Of a stretch of DNA of 64,000 nucleotides, positions 37,701 through 49,522 are shown piece by piece. Positions within the stretch are counted from its first letter, which is position 1, and each line of letters begins with the position of its first letter. The notes under the pieces are model-generated. The model was not told the DNA's origin. It did not search any database and saw nothing but the letters and a program-made list of their open reading frames with translations. The stretch comes from Amyelois transitella (Eukaryota > Arthropoda > Insecta > Lepidoptera > Pyralidae), in assembly GCF_032362555.1 (NCBI RefSeq), contig NC_083529.1, forward strand, positions 1-64,000, written 5' to 3'. Both the position numbers and the translations under genes were made by a program.

Positions 37701-40700
37701 CGCTCATACGTTTCACAGCAGGAGTTCTTTAGGCACTTCCACCTAAACTCCTATGACGTTGCTCTTCTCTCTGAACCGTATGTTGGTGCTTCCTTGGAGG
37801 TAAAACCCCCTCCGGGCATCACAATCCATCAGTTCCCGAAAGGATCACGTGTCAAAGCGTGTATCGCCACCACATCAAAAGTGGCCGCGCTGGGACTTAC
37901 GCAGCTATCCACCGCAAACTTGGTCGTCATTAGAGTCAGTCTGGGACTCAACAATTTGGAAATTGCATCTTTCTACGTCGAACCTAACGTGGATAACGAT
38001 GACACCTTAGGTAAATTGGACCGGTTCCTTAGTACAGCAGGCTCCGCCTGGAGACTGGTCGGCGGCGATGCCAATGGCAGTCACCAGGAGTGGGGCGAAA
38101 GATCAGCGAACTCTCGCGGGGAGGATCTCGTTGCGGTAATGGCATCGTACAACATGTCCGTTTGCAACGTGGGTCACGACCCTACTTTTGAGGCCATCCG
38201 GCACGGCGCTCACTGCTCCTCGATAGTCGACGTTACCTACGCGTCTCAAAGCCTGGCAGACGCGGTACACAATTGGGGAGTCAATCGAGACGCTTGCCCG
38301 TCCTCGGACCACAATGCAGTTGACTATGAACTGTTCACTCTGTCCAGACCTGATAAGCCGAAAAGTAGCACCACCTTCAGATTCTCTACATATCGAGCCG
38401 ACTGGAGCAGGTTCCACGAAAAACTCAATGAGAGATTGGAGCCGCTGGTCGATTCGACTGATTTCGGCTCCCTCACTGACACCGGCCTGGATCGTGTGGT
38501 AGACCGTCTTACCGCAATTGTTCAGGATGTCTGCTACAGCGTGCTTCCCCGCAAACCGGGCCCCAAGTTTTATAACCCGTGGTGGTCCGACGCATTAGAA
38601 CAGCAAAAGAAAGAGTGCATACGACTCCACCACCGTCTCCATGACCTCAAGAAAGCAAAGAAACCTCTAGATGATGCTATTAAAGTATACCGGGAAGCAA
38701 AGCAGGAATATGCACGGACTTTGTCCAAAACATCTACGGAGCATTTCCGAAAGTTTTGTGAGTCTCAGGGCAAGGAAGACGTTTGGGCCGTCACGAACAG
38801 AATTATCAAGGAGTCCCCGTTGAGAAGACCTCCACAAACTCTTAAATGCGACGGGAGTTTCACTGATAGCGGCCTTAACACAGCCGCCGCACTCCTACGA
38901 CACTTCTATCCCGACGACACCTTGGATAGGTCGGATCAACATAAAGAAATGCGCGCTACTATGAACAAACTACCTAGCGCAGAGGACGACTTACCATTCT
39001 CTGTAGCGGAAATCAGGGAGTGCTTCTCTCACATCAGTCCGAAAAAGGCTCCTGGAGCCGATCACTTGACGGCGGACATTTGCTGCGCAGCATTTGAAGC
39101 ACAACCTGAGTTCGTTACAGCTCTCTACAATAGGTGTTTGCAGACTGGTCACTTCCCGAAGTCCTGGAAGAGAGCCGTGGTCAAAATTCTGCCTAAACCC
39201 GGTAAAACAGACATGGATTCGCTAAGTTCTTATAGACCCATTGGTTTGATTTGTGTGTTTGGAAAAATATTGGAGAAGCTAATCGTGAAAAGGATAATAT
39301 ATAAGGCTGAATGTGAAAACTCTCTAAGCGACAGACAGTACGGCTTCAGAGAGCAGGTCTCTACGACGGACGCTCTTGATAAGGCCTTAGAAGTCGTAAA
39401 GAGAGCAAAATCGAAGGGTCTACAAGTAGTCGCCGTCTCGCTCGACATAAAAGCAGCTTTCGATAACGCTTGGTGGCCGGCTCTATTCGCTCGCCTCAAA
39501 CATATAAAATGTCCCGACAATATTTACCGCCTCGTGCTGGACTACGTTTCAGACAGGATCGTCACGCTGGACTACGCCAACAGTACAGCATCTAAAAAGA
39601 TGACTAAAGGTTGCGTCCAAGGCTCTGCTTGCGGCCCGGTGTTCTGGAACCTAATCCTGGACGAGTTGCTCACCATGCCACTGCCACAGGGCACCCACAT
39701 ACAGGCCTTCGCAGATGACGTGTTGCTGATAGTGGAGGGCGCGACGCGGGAATACGTGGAAGCGGCCGCCTCCACCAGCCTCGACCTCATCAGCTCTTGG
39801 GGGGAACGGGTCAAACTCAAGTTCGGTCCGGACAAAACCCAATGCATTTCGTTTTCATTAAAAACCAATTCGGCTACCATTAAAATGCGCAATAGTGTAA
39901 TACCTTTAACTGATCACATAAAAATCCTGGGCGTAATTATAGATTCTAAGCTAAACTTTATCCAACATGTTAACTACGCTATTAATAAAGCCAGTAAAAT
40001 ATTCAAAAACCTATGTAAGTTTGTCCGACCAACTTGGGGCGTTCACCCCGAGAATGTCGAGTGCATATATCGGCAAGTCATCGTCCCTATCATCACATAT
40101 GCTGCAGGTATCTGGGGTACGGCCACTAGATTTTACTCTGTGCGCCGAGCCCTCAGATCTTTCCAACGGAGCTTTGCCATCAGAGCAATTCGCGGCTTTC
40201 ATACTATCTCGGCAGTTGCGGCACTTGCGTTAGCTCAATTTGCTCCCCTCCACCTAATAATAAACGAAACATTCCACATCCACAACATCAAACGGACCGG
40301 AACATGCAAAGAACTGCCTGACGATATAATACTATATCCAAAATCCAAAGTCAGAGAACTCTTACATCCGGCTAACCGGGTCACCATAAATTACGATGAA
40401 GCTACCACGCAGGAAGAAACCACTGCTCTAATAAATCCTGATGCTCCAAATATTTTCACGGACGGTAGCAAGAAAGAAGACGGAAAAGCGGGGGCTTCGT
40501 TCGTGGTGATGCGGGAAGGACAGCAACCTGTAATCAAGAAATTCAAATTGTGCCGCACTGCCACAGTTTTTATGTGCGAGCTATTCGCCATTGCCGAAGC
40601 TCTCAAGTGGCTCACAAATGTAAACGCTAACTTTACTGAAGCTCTCATCTTCTCGGACTCCCAATCATCCCTCAAGGCCATTCAAGACCGTAGCAACACC

Positions 40701-41321
40701 GACCCATTAGTGAACCAAATTCACCACCTCATCTCTTTCCTCTCCTCCATCCGTATAATAGTCAAATTCGTCTGGTCTAAGGCTCATGTTGGCATAGTGG
40801 GGAACGAGATAGCAGACGCTGCGGCTAAGGAGGCCGCCGAGAAGAAAACCGCAACTCTGCTAAATCATTTCCCACTCTCACACGCCAAGCGTCTTCTGCG
40901 CCAGCACACTTTAGACGCCTGGCAGTGCGAATATGAGTCGGCCCCGCAAGGGTCCGTAACAAGGTCCTTCTTTCCATCTATCTTTGCAATAGCCCAATTC
41001 CGACAGTACATTAAACCTTCGTTCTCCGTCACTCAAATCTTATCAGGTCATGGATATCATAAGACATACCTACACAAGTATAAAATCACTGAGGACGATC
41101 GTTGTCCTTGTGACGACGTGACTCCTCAGGACGTCCACCACCTGCTTAAATCCTGCCCAATATTCCGAAAGCACCGAGAAACATATATAATGACATGCCT
41201 CAATAAGAACTTAGAACCATTTAACATGAACACTGTACATAAATCTGAAGACGCCGTAAAATATTTAGTAGAACACATAAACCAAATAGTAAACCATTTA
41301 AAACGGATCAACGGCACCTAG
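37701..41321 (+). CDS. SART-like ORF2 polyprotein, N-terminally truncated (endonuclease fragment + RT + RNase H)
   Basis: An open frame of about 1206 codons entering from the telomeric junction. No usable ATG is seen near the start. The endonuclease lacks its first strand and the Asn motif but keeps LLSEPYVG, GGDANGSHQEWG and SSDHNAV. Reverse transcriptase shows FADD (39708-39719) after the KGCVQGSACGP motif. RNase H shows TDGS near 40459, the CELFAI Glu, FSDSQSS and a GNEIADAA Asp. The C-terminal motif RCPCDDVTPQDVHHLLKSC is a C-x-C...H-x4-C variant. No stop or frameshift has accumulated, suggesting recent insertion. Confidence 0.9.
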   Translation, partial: RSYVSQQEFFRHFHLNSYDVALLSEPYVGASLEVKPPPGITIHQFPKGSRVKACIATTSKVAALGLTQLSTANLVVIRVSLGLNNLEIASFYVEPNVDNDDTLGKLDRFLSTAGSAWRLVGGDANGSHQEWGERSANSRGEDLVAVMASYNMSVCNVGHDPTFEAIRHGAHCSSIVDVTYASQSLADAVHNWGVNRDACPSSDHNAVDYELFTLSRPDKPKSSTTFRFSTYRADWSRFHEKLNERLEPLVDSTDFGSLTDTGLDRVVDRLTAIVQDVCYSVLPRKPGPKFYNPWWSDALEQQKKECIRLHHRLHDLKKAKKPLDDAIKVYREAKQEYARTLSKTSTEHFRKFCESQGKEDVWAVTNRIIKESPLRRPPQTLKCDGSFTDSGLNTAAALLRHFYPDDTLDRSDQHKEMRATMNKLPSAEDDLPFSVAEIRECFSHISPKKAPGADHLTADICCAAFEAQPEFVTALYNRCLQTGHFPKSWKRAVVKILPKPGKTDMDSLSSYRPIGLICVFGKILEKLIVKRIIYKAECENSLSDRQYGFREQVSTTDALDKALEVVKRAKSKGLQVVAVSLDIKAAFDNAWWPALFARLKHIKCPDNIYRLVLDYVSDRIVTLDYANSTASKKMTKGCVQGSACGPVFWNLILDELLTMPLPQGTHIQAFADDVLLIVEGATREYVEAAASTSLDLISSWGERVKLKFGPDKTQCISFSLKTNSATIKMRNSVIPLTDHIKILGVIIDSKLNFIQHVNYAINKASKIFKNLCKFVRPTWGVHPENVECIYRQVIVPIITYAAGIWGTATRFYSVRRALRSFQRSFAIRAIRGFHTISAVAALALAQFAPLHLIINETFHIHNIKRTGTCKELPDDIILYPKSKVRELLHPANRVTINYDEATTQEETTALINPDAPNIFTDGSKKEDGKAGASFVVMREGQQPVIKKFKLCRTATVFMCELFAIAEALKWLTNVNANFTEALIFSDSQSSLKAIQDRSNTDPLVNQIHHLISFLSSIRIIVKFVWSKAHVGIVGNEIADAAAKEAAEKKTATLLNHFPLSHAKRLLRQHTLDAWQCEYESAPQGSVTRSFFPSIFAIAQFRQYIKPSFSVTQILSGHGYHKTYLHKYKITEDDRCPCDDVTPQDVHHLLKSCPIFRKHRETYIMTCLNKNLEPFNMNTVHKSEDAVKYLVEHINQIVNHLKRINGT

Positions 41322-41353
41322 AAATACAAACAACATAGCTCAAAATTGTTTAT

Positions 41354-41400
41354 AGCGACGATGTGGCATCTGTATCAAATAGCAGATGCCCATCAACGCT
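41354..41400 (+). other. 3' UTR hairpin of the ORF2-only SART-like element
   Basis: GATG-T-GGCATCTG pairs with CAGATGCCCATC (one bulge), extended by AGCG/CGCT. Position and size resemble the 3' structures of the other elements here, but the sequence is unrelated. Confidence 0.7.
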
Positions 41401-41469
41401 ACTCTCTCGATACAAACATATAGTATACCCAATCTTACAAATTTGTTCTTAACAGATAAAATTTTAGTG

Positions 41470-41525
<56 letters not shown>

Positions 41526-41528
<3 letters not shown>

Positions 41529-41550
41529 AACCTAACCTAACCTAACCTAA
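41526..41550 (+). repeat. Telomeric repeat (CCTAA)5, innermost array
   Basis: The last pure CCTAA units before the 16-bp satellite. Confidence 0.95.
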
Positions 41551-42457
41551 CCTAACCCGCCGGTAACCTAACCCGCCGGTAACCTAACCCGCCGGTAACC
41601 TAACCCGCCGGTAACCTAACCCGCCGGTAACCTAACCCGCCGGTAACCTAACCCGCCGGTAACCTAACCCGCCGGTAACCTAACCCGCCGGTAACCTAAC
41701 CCGCCGGTAACCTAACCCGCCGGTAACCTAACCCGCCGGTAACCTAACCCGCCGGTAACCTAACCCGCCGGTAACCTAACCCGCCGGTAACCTAACCCGC
41801 CGGTAACCTAACCCGCCGGTAACCTAACCCGCCGGTAACCTAACCCGCCGGTAACCTAACCCGCCGGTAACCTAACCCGCCGGTAACCTAACCCGCCGGT
41901 AACCTAACCCGCCGGTAACCTAACCCGCCGGTAACCTAACCCGCCGGTAACCTAACCCGCCGGTAACCTAACCCGCCGGTAACCTAACCCGCCGGTAACC
42001 TAACCCGCCGGTAACCTAACCCGCCGGTAACCTAACCCGCCGGTAACCTAACCCGCCGGTAACCTAACCCGCCGGTAACCTAACCCGCCGGTAACCTAAC
42101 CCGCCGGTAACCTAACCCGCCGGTAACCTAACCCGCCGGTAACCTAACCCGCCGGTAACCTAACCCGCCGGTAACCTAACCCGCCGGTAACCTAACCCGC
42201 CGGTAACCTAACCCGCCGGTAACCTAACCCGCCGGTAACCTAACCCGCCGGTAACCTAACCCGCCGGTAACCTAACCCGCCGGTAACCTAACCCGCCGGT
42301 AACCTAACCCGCCGGTAACCTAACCCGCCGGTAACCTAACCCGCCGGTAACCTAACCCGCCGGTAACCTAACCCGCCGGTAACCTAACCCGCCGGTAACC
42401 TAACCCGCCGGTAACCTAACCCGCCGGTAACCTAACCCGCCGGTAACCTAACCCGCC
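41551..42457 (+). repeat. Subtelomeric minisatellite, 16-bp unit CCTAACCCGCCGGTAA x 56 plus a partial
   Basis: 56 complete units (41551-42446) and 11 bases of a 57th. I see no unit that differs. Each unit contains one telomeric CCTAA plus CCCGCCGGTAA, so the array looks derived from telomeric repeat. It marks the switch from telomeric/retrotransposon DNA to unique DNA. Confidence 0.97.
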
Positions 42458-45390
42458 CTCCCGGGAAAATTCATTGCTTTAGATCCTTTTCAACGTGAAA
42501 CCACACCGTGTGCTACTTTGGTTACAATGCCATCTAGCAACTAATTGTCGTAAACTTTTTCACAGAATATTTCAATTCATATGAATCAACAACACAACAC
42601 TTTGACAAGGCTAGCGATGATATATGTCAACACGTTTAAATCAAATCAAATTAATTTATCAATATCATCATTCAATACATATAATAAAACAGTAAAAATA
42701 TTTTGAACTACTTACACTTGTAAGTATATTAAAAAAAATATTAGGATTAAGAAATAGTAACAGAGCAGGAATTAGAAAAAAAAACTGTCTGTTTGTACAC
42801 GCAAGCTCCGAAATACTGAACGGATTTGCCGTTGAATCTGATAATGTGCCTAAAATGCTGGCTACATTGCCATTTTGAATTGCAACACTGTTTTGGGCAA
42901 AGTACAGGCCAGCATTTTGGTCACGTGTAGACTCTTTTAGTGTCTGCGAACTGATGATACAAAAAAAGAAAATGACACAGCTCACCAACAAGCAGGAACA
43001 AAAGAAACCAAGATGCAGGTGTAAAGCTGAGGTGTAGCTGTGCTTGCAGTGCGTTCTTTGACCTTAAGGCTAATTGACAAAGATCTGTGTCCAGCAGTCC
43101 CAAAGCCATAACTTTTCACCAACAACGTTAAGCGTCACGTTGCAACTTGTCCGGTTATGTAGTTAAAAGTATTTTTTTAACAAACAAAAAGTAAAGTTAT
43201 AAGAAACAACACCAAGACAGTTTTAAAACGATAAATCACACAGAAAGCATCCATACGTGGAGTAACAAGCATAAAATTATGACTTTTCACCTTCGATCAA
43301 CTATAAGTACGTCAATGCTTTTCACCGAAGAAAGTAGGTACGTAAGCTTCACACTTTTGAGTTATGTTTAAAACACCAAACCACCAAAACATGCGAGTTA
43401 TCGTCTGTGATCGTGAATTATAATCTCACTTCTGAAATGTGAGTGGAAAATTATTATTTAAAACCATTTTAATCGTCAACAAACAATATAAAGTCCACTC
43501 CACTTGAAAAATAGCGCCCAAGCGCGCTCACAATCCAACGTTAAAGTGAAAAATAGTGACGTGACGCTGAGTCGATAAAAGTAGTGGTGTTCTGAACCAG
43601 TCGGTTGATTTCTTGTGGATGACTTATCCATGCCCATCGTTTGCCCAACTCGAATCAAAACAAGTCTGACTAATCCTACAAACATCTCGTGTTGTTTACC
43701 TGCAAGCAGTAGCAGAAACAAACAAACAACTAGGTACTACTTACTGGACTAATAAAAATTATACCTACCACTATCTATATCTAGCCAAAATTTAGCTTTC
43801 AACATAACACGTCGTAATTTTTGCAAAGTACGTAATTTGTTAGTCAATATTTTGTTGTTTAGGTATGTTTGTAATGTACCTATGTTTTTCTACTTCATGC
43901 TGTGGTCTACTCAAATCTTAGTATGTACCTACCTATGTTTATCTACTGACCGAGGCCTTTCAGTCTTTTCAAGACTGTTGGCTCTGTCTACCCCGCAAGG
44001 GATATAGACGTGATTACATATATGTATGTATTTATGCATGTAATTCATATAGATATAACGGGATAAGTTTTCACCAGCCTTTACATACAACGCGTGCCTA
44101 AATGCAGTTTGTCCTTAAAAAGATTCTGGGTACCTATGTATAGTTTAGGTAAGTTGGTAAAAATTTTAAGTGGGTGGAGTGAAAGAAAATGTGATGACCT
44201 ACATTGAAAAGGATATGTTGAGATGGTATAAGGTCAGATTGAAGAAAAAATGTAAGAAATAAAGCAGCACTGACTGAAGAGTGGGACAGGGCCGGCTTTG
44301 TCGAATTTTAAAGAACCAACATTTTTATGATTTTAAAAAAAGGGAGATAGAATGTCTTTAAGAAAAGGGATAAGGGTACCTTTAATCGTCATAAGCTGAA
44401 TGTCTTCAAAAGACTGATAGGCCACATTCAGTTTTTGACTGGCTGCCACTCACAATCAGCTTTTTGGCTTCATGATAGAAATTGAGATTTAAAGAGTGAC
44501 AGGTTATTAGCCCATTGCCTAAAAGAAGAATCCCATGTTTTACGACAACCATGGGAATTAAGAAGGAGTGGTCCTATTCTTTTTTGAACCACGCATAAAG
44601 TCTGAATCTGTATGTATGTGTTTTTGTGCATGTACGAGGTTAGTCACCTCAACCTCACTACGATCTATTAAAATTGGAAGTGTTTCAAAACAAAATCATA
44701 CGATGTTTGTTTACAATTGTAACGCGTTCTCATTGAGCGACGCGAAAGGTGTGGCGCCCCGCGGCCACGTCACCTGGCCTCGACTCACGTTCACGTATCG
44801 TCAGATTATTTTGTACGCGCCATCGCCATAATGCTTCGACGCAAAAATTATTACCGCAAACATGTTTTGTTAGTCGTATAAAGCTCTTGGAGCGTGAGTT
44901 AGGAGTTTAGTCTTCAAGAATCGGTCAACCTAGGACTTACAGCCATTGTAAGTGTTAAACGTGACAAGTTGTAAGTTTGTGAAGGTGAAATTACTTTGAG
45001 TTGTGTTTACAAACGGACGACAGTGAGTGAAGTTATCGCTTTTAATTTTTAGTTGGTAGCCCCGCCAATCATCCGATTTGACGTCAGAGTCAGAGAACTG
45101 TCATCGATCGATTTATTTTGGTTGGTGCGATTTGCCAAAACAAAGTTGAGGAAACGTAATTTCAAAGTATTATTTTAAGCTGTAGTTGGGTGCGATAGTG
45201 AAACATCTTGTTCGTGCCGCCGTTGCTGCGCCGTGATTAGTGGTAGAGTTTTCTCGAAAGATAATTGACTTTCCTGTGCTAATAAAGACAATTTTGACTT
45301 GGTGCTTCGTATTATTGAATTACGAAATAGGCCAGAACTTATAGGCCTCATTACGTACCTAGTGTGAGTGAACATAGTGCCCTCGTCAAG
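42458..45390. other. Unique intergenic region and presumed upstream region of the phospholipase gene
   Basis: No convincing coding region is seen on either strand. A dispersed repeat lies at 43951-44035. A GC-rich patch with GCGCCCCGCGGCCACGTCAC (about 44750-44820) followed by GTCGTATAAAGC (near 44873) could be the promoter of the gene that begins translation at 45391, with spliced or unspliced 5' UTR between. This is suggested only by position and composition. Confidence 0.4.
43951..44035 (+). repeat. Dispersed repeat with GGCTCTGTCTACCCCGCAAGG core, copy 1
   Basis: Contains AGTCTTTTCAAGACTGTTGG then the core, GATATAGACGTGATTA, and a TATGTATGTATT tail. Diverged copies lie at 46413-46495 and 48538-48605. 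It looks like a short interspersed or miniature element common in moths; its class is not certain. Confidence 0.6.
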
Positions 45391-48300
45391 ATGTCCTCTC
45401 TGGGCAGTCAGTGGCGCATTCTCCGGCACTACCTTTCCATGACAAACCTCAATGCTGAAGTGGAGAAAATCATCCAGAAAGTAAAGCCCGCCACCCCGGA
45501 GCAATGGGAGAGTATGTGCATTTTTGTGGTCCACTTAAAGTTAATCATAAATATACGCCAGCTAACAGTCTAAACATACCTTATTAAATTAAATTGACCT
45601 GGATGCTTGTATCAAATGATAACACAGTTCAGCTATCACCTCGCAACAATTGTTTTATAACTAGTAAGCAGCTGTGTGTTCCTTCGAGGCATCAAAGACA
45701 TGATTTATTGATGGTGTTGAAGCCATTTACTTACTATCCCTCAACATTCTGACATCAGTGCTAAAATTATTCCTCATTTATTTTTATTACATTTTGGTTA
45801 CAATGGTAAGCAAGTGGGTAGGTTTTTACCTTGTACATGTGTTCTCCATGTTCCAGATTTTATAAACAAATTGGAAAAGGCTCTTGCTGCCAGACCGGTC
45901 AGCAAGGTAGCTGCGATAGAGCAGACAGAAACAGACAAACAACAAAATGTTGTGCATGCATCAACTGTTGAGGAAACAGCAGAGAAGGCAATTACAAAAG
46001 AAGAGAGAAAACCAGAAGAAAAGTTAAAACGGGAGGAGAAGATGAGCGATGACGGGCTGGTGGTGGGGTCAGAAGCCAAGGACATCACGCTGGAGTCGCT
46101 GTGGCAGGGGCTCAAGCTGAAGAAAGACTTGCACTTTGGCAACATCTCGCAGCCAAGCTGGAAGTCCAGCAGACCTGTCGTCACTAAGGTTTTGACCCCT
46201 TATCATTTTAAATTAAATTTCTCATTAACAAAAAATAGAAATTATTTTATTTCATTTGTTTTATTTGAAAAAACAATTTATAAAACATTTTTATTGAAAA
46301 AAACATTTAATAACAGGGATACACTTATAAACTTGGGATTCTTCTTTTAGAGGATGGGCTAGTGACCTGAGATTTATTTCTCAATTCTATCATTAACCCA
46401 ACTGGCTGAACATGGCCAAAGTCTTCAAGACTGTTGGCTCTGTCTACCACGCAAGGGATATAGAGATGATTATATGTATGTATGTTATAATAGTCAAAAT
46501 AAACTTTGATTAATAATATTTCTAACTTATGGGGAATCATATTGTACTTTTTATTATTTTACTCTTAATCTTCAAGCAAGTTTATTTATTTAATTAGGTA
46601 CAAGCAAAGACTACAGAATACAGCATTTACTGTTCTTATGAGTGTTGAGGGTGATAGTGTTACTTTAATTTGTTCTTCAAGAAATATTGTAACATTTACA
46701 CAAAGAGCCAAGAAATTTTTAGATAACATTCTGATATCTTCTTTGAACCCAGAAAAAATGAGGTAGACACAATTTGCATAGTTAGATAAAGATGTTTTTT
46801 GTGTTATCTACTGAACTATCAGTTCTGATAGTGCGCCGTGCGTGGAGGGAGAGTGCTATGACAGTTCACGGTCGTGTTATGCAGACTAGTGTTGACATAA
46901 GAGTGAATTTTATTTGATGTTATCTCAATAAATTTTTGCAAAGAAAGATAGGGCGTCAGCAGAGCATCTCTCGAGAGAGAGTAGGAGATATTAATTTTGT
47001 TATTCTTTTATTTCATTGGAAAAATGAATAAAACCCAACTTATATTATAAATAGGATAGTAAGTTTTTTTGTTTGTTTATGACCTCTTCTAAATTCGTCG
47101 CTCTTGGTAGGTGGGGTTTAATTTGTTGCTTTTTCAAGTGCTGATAATGCCGTTTTTTTGTAGATGACGTTAAATTCGTCGCTTCTTGTAGATAGCACTA
47201 AATTCACGCGGGCAAAGTTGCGGGTAATGCTAGTTGGGTTATGAAAGAGAGAGTTCGAAAAAATGCAAGGGCATAAATTTGTTTTTTTATATTTTTATTT
47301 ATTTGTCTTATACAATGATGCATAAATCAATAAAGTTTAACCAATTTTACATTAAAGACATAATAAAAAGATTAGGAACAGTAACACTAAATTAACTGTT
47401 GGTTAGGAATTATGATTTTTCACGTTCAATGCATTGTATCACAAAGTATCTGATCTGTTTGTGAAAATGATGTACCAATGTGCACCACATGGCCCCCACT
47501 GCGCCTCAGTATGTGGCCATGCCATCTGAGTCGTCCTTCTCGGGCCTTTTCTGCAATTGGTGCGACATTAAAGCTTCCGCGGATTTATTCGTTGCGAATC
47601 CTATCTAATCTGAGTTTTCTTCTTCCTCCTGGCTATAGTCCCGGTTACATCTTCACCTCTCTCGAGAGTAGCCCGTGATACGCCTCTGACCATGGATCCT
47701 CGATTGGGTGGGTCAGGTTTTTACACGAAGTGAATCCCATCTGACCTCCGGAACCCTTGCAGGTAAATCTAACCCGTATTGGATCAATAGTTACACATCC
47801 AGTTGCCTGAATGTGCTGGTTTCCTAAAGATGTTTTTCCTCACCAAGAGCATCGGTTAGTATTCAAACTTATGTACATAACTTTGAAGAGTCATTCGTTC
47901 GTGGGCGCGGTGAGGATTGGATTGTGCCTTTCTGCGCATCACGCATTTTAACGGGCACTCTACCGATTCGACCACCGGCGCTCTAAATCCTATATAGCCC
48001 TATCTACTGCAGGAAATAAGTTGACTAAATACCTTTGTTATTTACTAGCTATTACTCGTATGTACATAGAAGTTACCGCTTTCAGACGTCGATCCACTCC
48101 CGCACGGCGTACGTGATCTCCGCGCTGGTGGCGGCGCGCGACGCCGACGCCGCGCTGCGCCGCGCCGACCACTTCATAGCGCACCTCAAACAGTTCCCCG
48201 AGGCCAGGGACCACGCCATCAAGGTAATCTGATGGCTGTATTCAGGTCAGGAGTGATGATAAGGCGATCCCCAATTCTTGGGCTATTCTAATAACGCATT

Positions 48301-49464
48301 GTCGTCGTCACGTAACGTTAATTGCACGAAACATATGTTCCTTATATCATTGTTTCCATGGAAGTTTGGTACCATGGATAGATAAACCGATAGTAGATGC
48401 CGTGTGGTACCCAAGTTTCGAACGTACTTCGAGGCTTCGAACTCAATCTGTGTAATTTGTCCCGTACCTATATATACCTATAGGTAAATATTATTGATTT
48501 GTTTTTTTTTCTTTATTTCTTTGTTAATTTATTTATTTTGAAGAGACTGTTGGCTCTGTTTACCCCGCAAAGCATTAAGACGTGATTATGTATGTGTATT
48601 TGTATTTAGGAGGGCGCGGTGCGCGCGCTGCTGCGAGTCGAGCACCGGCTGGCGGACGAGTGCGCGGAGCTGGGCGGCGCGGTCAACGAGGTCAGTCTAC
48701 TGTTATACATACATATAATATTGTTTGTATTTTATTTATTGTAATTAAATTAGTTTTTTAGAAAGCTTTAAAACTGAAGAAGAGTGAAGAACTTTAAAAA
48801 TTATATGATTTTTCTGTATTTGGTCTGTTGATGGGAAATAGACGCGTAATTTCCATAGGCGCTGTCTCTGCTGGGCCACTGCCCCCCGCCGCCAGCGCCC
48901 GGGCCGCGCGTGCTGTCGCTGGACGGCGGCGGCGTCCGCGGGCTGATCGCGCTGGACGTGCTGCGCGCGCTCGAGCTGCTGAGCGGCCGCCGCGTGCACC
49001 AGCTGTTCGACTTCATCACCGGCGTCAGCACCGGCGCCATCATCGCCGCCGTCATCGGTCAGTCGCTGCGTTACTGTGTCGCGCCATGGCAGTCACTGCG
49101 TTACTGTGTCGCGCCATGGCAGTCACTGCGTTACTGTGTCGCGCCATGGCAGTCACTGTATTACAGTGTCACGCCGCGCTCAAGGCGCTGAGCGCCGCGT
49201 GCATCAGCTGTTTAACACACGTATAATATAATAATTTTTTAAATGATAAAATGATCTTTGTCCAAGGACACTTTTCTCTTTATTTTTACTCTGTTCTTGC
49301 CAGTTCGGCCACACATCTCATCAATATAGGTTAAAAATAATAATAATGTTCCAGGCAGCGGCATCGGCAACCTGGACACGGCTCGCGAGATGTACCGCAC
49401 GCTCTCCAAGCAGATGTTCGGCAACACCTCGCTCATCGGAGGTAATGTTGATAAACCTCACATA

Positions 49465-49522
<58 letters not shown>

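Larger units (their letters stand above)
37699..41525 (+). mobile_element. SART-like telomeric non-LTR retrotransposon, 5'-truncated, ORF2 only
   Basis: About 3.8 kb. It begins inside ORF2 exactly at CCTAACC and runs to a 53-nt poly(A) (41473-41525) followed by CCTAA. It belongs to a different SART-like lineage from the complete element: the domain order is the same but the sequence and 3' UTR are unlike. The 3' UTR is about 150 nt, with a strong hairpin. Confidence 0.9.

Noticed and set aside
1..41525. The gag-only elements as assembly collapse or misjoin of one repeated unit
   Set aside because: The six copies differ in ORF1 N-terminus, UTR length, 5' end type, hairpin sequence and poly(A) length, so they are distinct insertions. 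Long-read confirmation would still be desirable.
41551..42457. CRISPR-like array
   Set aside because: Units are 16 bp, perfect and contiguous, with no spacers. It is a tandem minisatellite next to telomeric repeat in a eukaryotic genome.
45175..45534. Minus-strand 119-codon frame over exon 1 of the phospholipase gene
   Set aside because: No motif, and it overlaps the better supported sense exon, which splices in frame with the rest of the gene.
47690..47990. A true tRNA gene at the start of the SINE-like repeat
   Set aside because: Only a weak box-A-like stretch is seen. No cloverleaf or box B could be folded by eye.
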